From Ignavibacteria bacterium (GTDB lineage Bacteria > Bacteroidota > Ignavibacteria > Kapaibacteriales > Kapaibacteriaceae): a DNA stretch of 64,000 bases. Each line of letters begins with the position of its first letter. The stretch's first letter is position 1. The stretch covers positions 1-64,000 of the forward strand of contig CANMBE010000001.1 of NCBI GenBank assembly GCA_947495975.1. Reading direction: 5' to 3'. The position numbers were made by a program, and so were the translations under genes. The notes beneath the pieces are model-generated. The model had not been told where the DNA came from. It did no database searches and was given only the letters and a program-made list of their open reading frames with translations. This document shows positions 17,290 through 25,172 of the stretch, in pieces.

Positions 17290-18066
17290 ATGAACCGTTC
17301 GCTTATCGCCCTGCTGTTGGCCCTGACAACACTTTCTCCGCTGTGGGCGCAAGATGAGAAGTTGGACGATCTTTCATTTGAAGAGGCGCCACTGAAGGAT
17401 GAGGCTGTGCCCTACTTTGCAATTGGAGTTGGACCGGTGTTCAACTTTGTCTTTGCAGACACAAAGGACGTCAATGCCCAGGCACTGAAGCTAGGCCTGA
17501 AAGAGATCAACTCCCCGATATTTCAATTGGGTGCGGAAATCTTTACCGCTGTTGGCGTCATTCCAGATCTGCGTTTAGGGTTTTCTTGGATTTCAGGTTC
17601 AGCATCCTCTTCGTCAGACACGATTGTTGGCGGAATAGCTAATAAGCGTACAATGATGTATGGAATCTCTTCTCGTACATTTCACCTCGACTATGCGTGG
17701 GTTCCCGTGAAGTCTCTCGCATTCCTCCCGGGTGTTGGTCTAGGATGGGGCGAGCAGCGAATGGAGATGTATCAGTCTGCGGGTGAGCTCGATTGGAATC
17801 AAATAACAGATCCATCAAGCCTAGCCCCCTTGCCAAATGCTTACACGATTCTTCAACAGAACACGCTCTACTTCCTGCCAAGACTCAATGTGGAATATGC
17901 GGTAACTCCATTCCTCAATCTTCGTTTGCAAGGCGCATACACACTGGTGCTGTCAAAGTCGGATTGGATTGGCAATCGCAATGCAACCGTTAAAAACGTA
18001 CCTGATAATATTAGCGTAAGTGGACTGAATGTACAGTTTGGTGTCTTTGTAGGACTCTTCAACTAA
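17290..18066 (+). CDS. Outer-membrane beta-barrel protein of unknown function
   Basis: The protein has 258 residues. The ATG at 17290 is chosen because GGAG lies six bases upstream; the long track ORF is an artefact of an open frame through manC. A signal peptide (MNRSLIALLLALTTLSPLWAQ) and a short acidic linker precede alternating hydrophobic strands (PYFAIGVGPVFNFVF, LGFSWISGSAS, LAFLPGVGLGWGEQRMEM, LNLRLQGAYTLVLS). The C-terminus VQFGVFVGLFN has the terminal aromatic of barrels. It is probably an 8- to 10-stranded outer-membrane barrel; cargo or role is unknown. The tRNA follows 21 bp downstream. Confidence 0.7.
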   Translation: MNRSLIALLLALTTLSPLWAQDEKLDDLSFEEAPLKDEAVPYFAIGVGPVFNFVFADTKDVNAQALKLGLKEINSPIFQLGAEIFTAVGVIPDLRLGFSWISGSASSSSDTIVGGIANKRTMMYGISSRTFHLDYAWVPVKSLAFLPGVGLGWGEQRMEMYQSAGELDWNQITDPSSLAPLPNAYTILQQNTLYFLPRLNVEYAVTPFLNLRLQGAYTLVLSKSDWIGNRNATVKNVPDNISVSGLNVQFGVFVGLFN

Positions 18067-18076
18067 CGTCTTCATG

Positions 18077-18084
18077 TAATTTCA
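18077..18084 (+). promoter_or_regulatory. -7-like box (TAATTTCA) upstream of the tRNA
   Basis: TAATTTCA ends three bases before the first base of the tRNA. A -7 box at that distance would start transcription at about the mature tRNA 5' end. This independently supports the box-to-start spacing proposed for protein genes in this window. Confidence 0.4.
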
Positions 18085-18087
18085 ATC

Positions 18088-18160
<73 letters not shown>

Positions 18161-18163
18161 CAC

Positions 18164-19336
18164 ATGTCATCCAATACCCACATCACGTGTCCCAGTTGCG
18201 GTCATGAGATCGATATCGAGGCTCTGTTAGCCCACGATATCGAAGACCGCGTTCAGCGTGAACAACAAGAGCGCTTCAACTCTGAACGCGAGCAACTGAA
18301 GTCAGAAACTGAGTCTCGCATTCGGCAAGAATCAGATGCGCAAATCCTTGCACTTCAGAAAGAGAACGAAGAACGAAAACGAGATGCACTCTTGCTAAAG
18401 ACAAAGGAAGTGGAGGTACTTGAGCTTCAGCGCACAATGCGCGAACACCAAGATGGCTTTGATCTTGCGATCCAAAAACGCCTTTTACAAGAGCAGGCAA
18501 AGATGGAAGCCGATATTCGACGAGCAGAAAAAGAACGCTCTGATGTTGAGCGCAGCAGAGATCGTGAACGTTTTGATCTTGAGAAGCGAGAGTTACAGAA
18601 AAAGATTGACGATACGCAGAAGGCAATGGAAGATGTTCGGCGCAAATCCGAACAGTCATCACAACAACTTCAGGGCGAAGTCTTTGAACTCGTTATTGAA
18701 GATTATCTCCGTCAACGATTTCCACATGATGAGATTTCAGAAGTTGCCAAGGGGCAACGTGGCGCTGACTGTGTTCAAACCGTTTTCGATGCTGGTCGCA
18801 GGTGCGGACAGATAACATATGAGAGCAAGCGCACAAAGTCATTTAGCATGGACTGGGTTGAAAAACTGAAGTCAGATATGCGTGCAAAGGGCTCAGACGT
18901 GGGTGTGATTATCACAGAAACAATGCCAAAGGATATGCAGAGTTTTGGTGCTATAAACGGCATCTGGGTCTGTACGTTTTCTGAGTTTAAATCATTATGT
19001 GTTGTACTGCGAGACATGATTATTCGCGTCTCATCTGCTTTGGTTTCGCAAGAAAACAAGGGTGAGAAAATGACGATGCTCTACGACTACCTAATGAGCT
19101 CGGAGTTTCGAATGTCCGTAGAAAACGTCATGGAATCCTACGAGCACATGAGATCGGATCTAGATCGTGAGCGAAACGCAATGGAAAAACTTTGGAAACA
19201 GCGCGAGCGCCAGATAGAGCGCATGAGAGTTTCTATGTCACATGTTATGGGATCAATCCAAGGTATTGCAGGAAAAGACCTTGGCCCTGTTCGACTATTC
19301 GAACTTCCTGGAGCAACAGATACACCAGCGAATTGA
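18164..19336 (+). CDS. DUF2130 protein: zinc ribbon, coiled coil and nuclease-like domain
   Basis: The protein has 390 residues. It begins with a zinc-ribbon half CPSCG at about 9-13, followed by a long charged coiled coil (about 30-165). The DUF2130 core follows: GEVFELVIEDYLRQRFP, RGADCVQTVF and ITYESKRTKSFSMDWVEKLKSDM. The E...D...ExK spacing recalls PD-(D/E)XK nucleases; activity is unproven. Another helical segment (about 300-370) closes the protein. The ATG lies only three bases after the tRNA 3' end, with no Shine-Dalgarno and no other in-frame start. Translation probably follows tRNA 3' processing on a nearly leaderless mRNA. The function of DUF2130 is not established. Confidence 0.85.
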   Translation: MSSNTHITCPSCGHEIDIEALLAHDIEDRVQREQQERFNSEREQLKSETESRIRQESDAQILALQKENEERKRDALLLKTKEVEVLELQRTMREHQDGFDLAIQKRLLQEQAKMEADIRRAEKERSDVERSRDRERFDLEKRELQKKIDDTQKAMEDVRRKSEQSSQQLQGEVFELVIEDYLRQRFPHDEISEVAKGQRGADCVQTVFDAGRRCGQITYESKRTKSFSMDWVEKLKSDMRAKGSDVGVIITETMPKDMQSFGAINGIWVCTFSEFKSLCVVLRDMIIRVSSALVSQENKGEKMTMLYDYLMSSEFRMSVENVMESYEHMRSDLDRERNAMEKLWKQRERQIERMRVSMSHVMGSIQGIAGKDLGPVRLFELPGATDTPAN

Positions 19337-19359
19337 CCATCCCGTCTCCCTGAGCATCC

Positions 19360-20148
19360 ATGATTCGCCCCCTCCTTGCCATTGCCTATATCGTCTTCGG
19401 TTCATCTGACATTGGTGCAGATAATCAAGCAATACTGCGCTACACGCCAAATGACGCATTTGGAATGGGCGAGAAGCTAGAATACTCTGTTGGATATAAA
19501 TTCATTAAGGCCGGCAAGGCAACATTTTATATCGGCAAGGATCCTGTCCTCGTAAATGGACGGCCATGTTTTGACATTCGCTTTGATGTGGTATCTCTTA
19601 GCAGTCTCGATTTCTTATACAGGGTACGCGACCGTTACCGGACGCTGGTTGACATTGATGGTATCTTCCCATGGAAGTTTGAACAAACCATCCGCGAAGG
19701 TGGCTATAAAAAAGACTATAAGGCTACGTTTGATCAAGTAGGCCATAAAGCCTACACAACCGAGGGCGCATTTGATGTGCCGCCCTTTACGCACGACATC
19801 GTCTCGGCGCTCTATTTAGTCCGCGCTGTTGACATTCGGACGTTCAAAAATGGCGAGGTCGTTAACCTCAAGAACTTCTTTGACCGCGAATCACACGATC
19901 TTGTTGTACGAGTACTGGGCCGCCAACAGGTAGAAGTTGATGCTGGCACATTTCATTGCATCGTTGTAGAACCCGTTATCAAGTCTGGCAGCCTCTTCAC
20001 GTTCGAAGGTCGGCTGTTGCTATGGCTAAGTGATGACGATAGGCGTATACCCGTAAAGGTTAGCACGAAGATCCCAATTGGCAACATCGATGCCGAGCTA
20101 ACAGCATATCAGGGACTACGAGGTCCACTTACCTCCAAGATCAAATAA
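19360..20148 (+). CDS. DUF3108 secreted/periplasmic protein
   Basis: The protein has 262 residues with a short N-terminal hydrophobic stretch (MIRPLLAIAYIVFGSS), probably a signal peptide. The DUF3108 features are GEKLEYSVGYKFIKAGKATFYIG at about 37-60, a YRVRDRYRTLVD segment near 90, FTHDIVSALYLVRAVD near 145, VDAGTFHCIVVEPVI near 195 and LLLWLSDDDRRIPVKVSTK near 225. The family is predicted to be a periplasmic beta-sheet protein of unknown role. It is followed 10 bp later by a LolA-like gene, so an envelope lipid or lipoprotein role is suggested by context only. Confidence 0.8.
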   Translation: MIRPLLAIAYIVFGSSDIGADNQAILRYTPNDAFGMGEKLEYSVGYKFIKAGKATFYIGKDPVLVNGRPCFDIRFDVVSLSSLDFLYRVRDRYRTLVDIDGIFPWKFEQTIREGGYKKDYKATFDQVGHKAYTTEGAFDVPPFTHDIVSALYLVRAVDIRTFKNGEVVNLKNFFDRESHDLVVRVLGRQQVEVDAGTFHCIVVEPVIKSGSLFTFEGRLLLWLSDDDRRIPVKVSTKIPIGNIDAELTAYQGLRGPLTSKIK

Positions 20149-20158
20149 GGGGCTTTGC

Positions 20159-20764
20159 ATGAACCAACGAAATGCTATGTGCATGCTTGTGGGTATCTCC
20201 GCATTCTTAGCCATAACACCATACTCGTTTGCTGGCGGCGATCTACTGGACCGTTTTCAGGCGCAATTCCGCTCAGCGCATACTATTCGGTGCACATTCA
20301 CAAATGCCTTTGGCGCAGCGGGCACCATCGTAGCTAAGCGTGGGGGCATGTATTGCGTAACGATACCTGATCGAATCATCGTTAGCAACGGCAAGACCGT
20401 CTGGAGTGCTACTACGTCTGCAAAGAGTGTGATCATGAATACCTACAAGGAAAAGTCAAATGACCTGTCGCTCGAGAAGGTCTTCTTTGAGATAATCAAC
20501 ATCTACAGGGCTCAGATCGTAGAGACGAAGGGTAATGGTGGGACCATTCGCCTGACGCCACAAGATTCTCGCACTGTAATAGCAGGCGTTACAAAGGCCG
20601 AGGTTACACTCGATGCTAGTATTCGGGTAACACGCATAGTACTGACAGAGAACGGCACTACAACAGTTTATACCGTCTCCAAGATGGCCATGAATCCCAA
20701 GGTACATGCATCAACTTTTACCTTTTCGCCTCCGATGGGCTGGGAACTGATCGATCTTCGATAG
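20159..20764 (+). CDS. lolA: LolA-like outer-membrane lipoprotein carrier protein
   Basis: The protein has 201 residues. A signal peptide (to about residue 25, PYSFAGG) precedes a LolA fold: LLDRFQAQFRSAHTIRCTF, AAGTIVAKRGGMYCVTIPDRIIVSNGKTVWSA, VIMNTYKEKS and the C-terminal ITRIVLTENG-type strand. It would carry lipoproteins or other lipids across the periplasm. The ATG at 20159 is preceded by AAGGGG seven bases upstream, part of an AAGGGGCTTT word, serving as the ribosome site. It is last in the DUF2130-DUF3108-lolA run and is followed by a strong terminator. Confidence 0.8.
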   Translation: MNQRNAMCMLVGISAFLAITPYSFAGGDLLDRFQAQFRSAHTIRCTFTNAFGAAGTIVAKRGGMYCVTIPDRIIVSNGKTVWSATTSAKSVIMNTYKEKSNDLSLEKVFFEIINIYRAQIVETKGNGGTIRLTPQDSRTVIAGVTKAEVTLDASIRVTRIVLTENGTTTVYTVSKMAMNPKVHASTFTFSPPMGWELIDLR

Positions 20765-20773
20765 TCGAACAAA

Positions 20774-20807
20774 AAAAAGAGGCAGGACCTACGTCCTGCC
20801 TCTTTTT
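20774..20807. terminator. Bidirectional rho-independent terminator
   Basis: A perfect hairpin with arms AAAAAGAGGCAGGAC and GTCCTGCCTCTTTTT around a four-base CTAC loop lies between convergent lolA and the gene ending at 20832. The A/T tracts on both sides serve both strands. Confidence 0.95.
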
Positions 20808-20831
20808 ATGTAGATGCCTATTGAAGGGCGA

Positions 20832-23800
20832 TTATCTTAGAACCACTACTTGTTGCGAAGCTACGAAGCTCGCAGAGGTGAGTGTTACGTTGTAAACGCC
20901 TGCAGTGAGATGTAGATCCGAAGCGCTGAGTGAAACGCGGTGAGTACCGGCATCAACACTCTCGTTTACGAGAACCGAAATTTCACGACCCATAAGGTCT
21001 GTAAGAACAATGCGGACGTTCTGCGAAGCAGGCACTGTGTATGAGAATGATGCTGCATCAAACGTTGGATTAGGTGTTGCACTAGAGAATACAAATCCTC
21101 CGCTTACAACTTCACCAGTAACACCGTTTGTGATAGAAGCAAGTGCGTTGCGCGATGTATCGGCACCACAATTGTTTGAAACGATACAGAAGTACGTTCC
21201 AGCATCACTCATTTTAGCGCGGTCTACAGTGTATGTAGCACCTGTTGCTCCTGTGATAGCCACATTTTTGAGGTACCACTGGTACGTTACAACTGCGGTG
21301 CCTGTAACTGTAACAGTAAACTTGATTTGATCATTGTCGAACACCGCAACGTCTGTAGGCTGAGTTGCAACCTTAACGCCCGTGTTAACAACTACATCAA
21401 CTGTAACTGATGTTGCACGTCCACAAGAGTTCGAGGCTGTAACGGAGTATGTACCTGCATCTGCAAGTGTAACGTTAGAGCGCGTAAACGTGGCTGTTGT
21501 TGCACCCGGGATTGCCGTTGTGCCCTTATTCCATTGATACGCGATATTGTCTCCGCCCGATACAGTTGAGATAGTGAGAACTGCTCCTTCACAAACTGTT
21601 GCGCCTTCTGGTTGTGTTGTGATGGAAGGATTAACTCCTACGCGGACATCAATCACGTTCGACATGAACGTAAAGGTTGTTCCCGTATATGACACTACAC
21701 AATGATATGCGCCATCGTCAGCAGTCGAAGCATTGCTAACCATGATCACTTTAGAATTTGCTCCACTCGTGAGAGCGCCATTGGTAAGCATCGTCCCATT
21801 CTTGAACCACTGGAATGATGCTGTGGATCCGGGCAGGCTAGATGGGAATGCGGCACATTCGAGGCTCAAACGTCCGTTATTACATACTGCAGGTGTGTTG
21901 TTCGAAGCAACAACAAGCGGGATGAAGAGCCGAGCAATCTTAGACGTAGCTCCACCGCAGAACCCTGTTACGCTAAGGACGTATGCGTCCATGGTGTCTA
22001 GAGCTGTTACGTTGCGAATGGTCAGGATCGAAGAATTGGCACCAGTGATGTTGCCATTGTCCTTTACGAGCGTGTCGCTGTACGAACTCGTACTTGGATT
22101 CCAGAAGCGCTTCTTCCACTGATATGATGGAACGAATGTATCTGGACCACCAATGGCTTCAACTTCAGCCTCAAGGCTTGCCGTTCCGCCAATCGCAACT
22201 GGTTGCGATACTGGATGCGTTGTGATGCTTGTAGTACGAACAACGATAATCGAAGCGCCGCCAGACAATTGCTGGACGAAATTGGTTCCGTCATTTGCCT
22301 TTACAAGACAGGTATATACTCCTGACGAACCAAAGTCCGTATTGCTAAGAACAAAGATGTTGCCAATCTGGCCAACAAGCTCAACGCCGTCCTTGTACCA
22401 CTGATAGGTAGTTACAGCGCCAATCGTTACATCTGCAATGCAGATGAGTGTATCTCTGCCACCGAGACAGACATAGGCACTCGCCGGTTCGCGAACAATG
22501 CGAATGATTGGCTTGATTTCGTCGGCGCCCATGTACGGCTTCGTTCGTGTCATACCATCATAATCCGTTGGCACTTCAGCGAACGTAGTTGCCGTACCCC
22601 AAAGTTGCGGTTGGATTGATAGAAGGTGAAGGTCTGATCCACCAACAAAGTTTACAGCAATCGAAGTTGAGTTTTGATCACGACCTGAAGTAGCCCGCCA
22701 ATTTGTAAGCGGGTTACCTACAGTATTGCGTGCAACAGCTACTCCACCCCAGTTTACGAGGTTAAGTCCGGTCGTCATGAGGTTGTTGAAGTCACCCGTG
22801 CGAATCGGATTTGGAACAGGTGATGTGTGCCACATTGAAAATCCACCATTTGAGCCAGTGCCAAAGTTGTGGAACACGTTGTTGATCAGATCAATCTGTC
22901 CGCCAACTACAGCCAATGGAGCGTACAAGGCGCTGCTCGTTGTACCAGTACCCGTGATATTAATCGAGTTATGAATAACACGATTAGCTGGGGTATTCGA
23001 CTCAATCCACATACCTAGTGTTTGTGTTGTACCAGAAACCGATACCATGTTGTTTGCAACAAGGAGATCACGTGTGTTCTGCATAACGACACCATTACTC
23101 AAACCAGTGGTTTGAACAGCATTCACGCGGTTATTGCGGAATGTTCCACCTAGGATGCCTGACAAAGAGATCCCCTGTGATGAGGTATTGCAATCGCATG
23201 TTGTCACAGTGTTGTTGTTTATCTGCGGAGCAGATGCGTTGTTTACTGTGAACGAATTGATTGAGGTTTCAACTGTGTTGCCAGTCACAACAACACCAGA
23301 ACCAGATGTTTGGACAAAGAATCCATTGCGGAAGCGGCGGAAGGTAGCACCGTTAATAACAACTGTTGAGCTGCTTGTTGAGAGGAGCTGAACTCCACTC
23401 GTAACACCAACAGTAGTTGCAAAAGCAGCAGGACCTTCAAACGTGCCACCGTCTATGCGGATGTTGTTGCCGTGGTTGGCAGAGAATACCGCATTGTTTG
23501 ATGTGGAACCGTCCATTACTCGTACAACAAGGTTGCGAAGAGTAACATTCGATGCGCCATCAGCAAAACCAATCACTGTGTGAATGTCTGCAGTTCCATA
23601 CACGTTTGTTGTAGGCCATACCATCGATGAAATCGATACATCATCGTTTGCACGACGTGAAATCTGAACACGGCCAGATGTAGCATCAATTGATGGAACC
23701 CAAACTTCTTCATTGTAAAGCCCAGCAAACACTGTAACGTCTGTGTTACCCGAAATGCCCGAAATGGCCAGATGGCGGAACATTGAATAGAAATCAGCGA

Positions 23801-24932
23801 AAACGCCTGGGTTTCCATTTTGTCCAATTGCAAGCGCACCGGAAACGCGCGGAGCAACCCATGATGTGAGCTTGTCATTATTTGGGTTGATATCAGCAGC
23901 ACCGTTTGGTGAAAGCGTTCCAACAACGATTGTATTAAACGAGTTAGCGTCAAATGAGCGCGTGCCAAGTGTGATTGTTGCTTCTGCACCGGGTGCAAGT
24001 GCTGGCTGCGGATAGTAACGAATTGCTGTTTGAGTTAGACCGTTTATAGTCCAATTGATCACAGCAGAGTCGAGATTATTTGTTCCCCAGTTCCGAACAC
24101 GAACCTGAATTGTCTGAGGTGCTGTTGAAAGGAATTTCGCTGTTGGCGAAATCAAAGAGAGTATGCCCGCATCATTGTTCAGCGCTGGTGCCTGACGTAG
24201 CCAAAAAGCATACGTTGTTCCCGTTGCAGGAACTGAATTCTCTGCCATCATTGAATTTTGTGCGGTTGTATTCCATGTTGGTGTATTCCACGTGTTTGCG
24301 TAGAAGTTCACACTTGGAGACCAGACTACGTTGTTCGCACCAAGGCCTGTTTGAACAATCACAGGGCTGTTTACAACTTGCGAGCCGTATACGATTTCCA
24401 TGCGGCTGCCATTAGCAGTTGCATTTGCTTCATAAATACGGATCTGGAAATTGAACAGGTCGCGTCCAATGTTATCAGTATAACGACGCGTTGCATTGCG
24501 CCATTGGAATGTTGCAACACGGTTTGGAGCTACACCGCTCGATGCCCATGTTACATCTCCGCCTGACGCACCCGTTAGCTGATTTCCAAAAGCGGAAACC
24601 ACGCCCGTAGCTGTGCCCGACGTTAAGAGGGGGCTAAGTGCATTTGCTGCAAGACCGGCACCGAAGGTTACCCAACCGTTGCCACCTACATAGACGTTCG
24701 ATTGCAGAACGCCACCATAGCTGAATTGAAACGGTAGTGTTACCAATGTATCAGCCAACGAATACCAATTTGGGCTCGCTGCTGAAAAAATGGGAATTCC
24801 ACCTGTGAGTCCTGTGTACGTTCCTGCGACTACGCCAACCGAACGGTTGGCTGGATTCGCCTGCACCGAGGATACCCCGATCAGTACGAACGCCGCAAGC
24901 AACGCAACAAATGATGTAACGTTGCGAAGCAT
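20832..24932 (-). CDS. Large secreted beta-helix and Ig-like protein with T9SS sorting domain
   Basis: The protein has 1366 residues from the ATG at 24932, which has GGAGGAGCT immediately upstream and opens directly into a signal peptide (MLRNVTSFVALLAAFVLIGVSSVQA). The track start at 24977 lacks a ribosome site. After an N-terminal lectin-like region, residues about 365-830 are parallel beta-helix repeats (TVRNLVVRVMDG-like coils with many Asn). At least four Ig-like domains follow (TYQWYKDGVEL, YQWKKRFWN, AYQWNKGTTAI, YQWYLKNVAI, each ending Y-x-C or Y-x-V). A T9SS type A domain ends SFVASQQVVVLR. It is probably surface-exposed adhesion or carbohydrate binding. It shares modules with the gene at 1-408. 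Confidence 0.85.
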   Translation of the reverse strand: MLRNVTSFVALLAAFVLIGVSSVQANPANRSVGVVAGTYTGLTGGIPIFSAASPNWYSLADTLVTLPFQFSYGGVLQSNVYVGGNGWVTFGAGLAANALSPLLTSGTATGVVSAFGNQLTGASGGDVTWASSGVAPNRVATFQWRNATRRYTDNIGRDLFNFQIRIYEANATANGSRMEIVYGSQVVNSPVIVQTGLGANNVVWSPSVNFYANTWNTPTWNTTAQNSMMAENSVPATGTTYAFWLRQAPALNNDAGILSLISPTAKFLSTAPQTIQVRVRNWGTNNLDSAVINWTINGLTQTAIRYYPQPALAPGAEATITLGTRSFDANSFNTIVVGTLSPNGAADINPNNDKLTSWVAPRVSGALAIGQNGNPGVFADFYSMFRHLAISGISGNTDVTVFAGLYNEEVWVPSIDATSGRVQISRRANDDVSISSMVWPTTNVYGTADIHTVIGFADGASNVTLRNLVVRVMDGSTSNNAVFSANHGNNIRIDGGTFEGPAAFATTVGVTSGVQLLSTSSSTVVINGATFRRFRNGFFVQTSGSGVVVTGNTVETSINSFTVNNASAPQINNNTVTTCDCNTSSQGISLSGILGGTFRNNRVNAVQTTGLSNGVVMQNTRDLLVANNMVSVSGTTQTLGMWIESNTPANRVIHNSINITGTGTTSSALYAPLAVVGGQIDLINNVFHNFGTGSNGGFSMWHTSPVPNPIRTGDFNNLMTTGLNLVNWGGVAVARNTVGNPLTNWRATSGRDQNSTSIAVNFVGGSDLHLLSIQPQLWGTATTFAEVPTDYDGMTRTKPYMGADEIKPIIRIVREPASAYVCLGGRDTLICIADVTIGAVTTYQWYKDGVELVGQIGNIFVLSNTDFGSSGVYTCLVKANDGTNFVQQLSGGASIIVVRTTSITTHPVSQPVAIGGTASLEAEVEAIGGPDTFVPSYQWKKRFWNPSTSSYSDTLVKDNGNITGANSSILTIRNVTALDTMDAYVLSVTGFCGGATSKIARLFIPLVVASNNTPAVCNNGRLSLECAAFPSSLPGSTASFQWFKNGTMLTNGALTSGANSKVIMVSNASTADDGAYHCVVSYTGTTFTFMSNVIDVRVGVNPSITTQPEGATVCEGAVLTISTVSGGDNIAYQWNKGTTAIPGATTATFTRSNVTLADAGTYSVTASNSCGRATSVTVDVVVNTGVKVATQPTDVAVFDNDQIKFTVTVTGTAVVTYQWYLKNVAITGATGATYTVDRAKMSDAGTYFCIVSNNCGADTSRNALASITNGVTGEVVSGGFVFSSATPNPTFDAASFSYTVPASQNVRIVLTDLMGREISVLVNESVDAGTHRVSLSASDLHLTAGVYNVTLTSASFVASQQVVVLR

Positions 24933-25020
24933 AGCTCCTCCACTTGTTATAAGAGAATGTCGATTTGTTTTGTTCATGTTTTTAGGTGCGGACGCGCCTC
25001 GCCCGTGATATTGTGACCTG

Positions 25021-25051
25021 TTAAAATAGCCAACCCTACACTAACAAACAA
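25021..25051 (-). promoter_or_regulatory. -33/-7 promoter of the T9SS beta-helix gene
   Basis: On the minus strand TTG (plus 25049-25051) is followed after 20 nt by TATTTTAA (plus 25021-25028), fitting the Bacteroidota TTG-N19-21-TAnnTTTG pattern with one mismatch. The leader would be about 85 nt and carries GGAGG before the ATG at 24932. Confidence 0.45.
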
Positions 25052-25095
25052 CCTTACGGCATTTATGTAGATGCTGGCACCACGTAGCAACCATG

Positions 25096-25126
25096 CCTAG
25101 TGTAAAGAGATCTTCACATTACTAGG
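25096..25126 (-). terminator. Possible hairpin terminator downstream of the M1 peptidase
   Basis: CCTAGT and ACTAGG form a six-base inverted repeat, with a further imperfect GTAAAGA/TCTTCAC pair inside, about 50 bp beyond the stop at 25173. There is no T tract, so this is weak. The rest of the 240-bp gap (24933-25172) holds the promoter above and nothing else recognisable. Confidence 0.25.
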
Positions 25127-25172
25127 TTAAGACACGTGCCTTTAGGGATCTAGCAAATTACGCACCAAATTT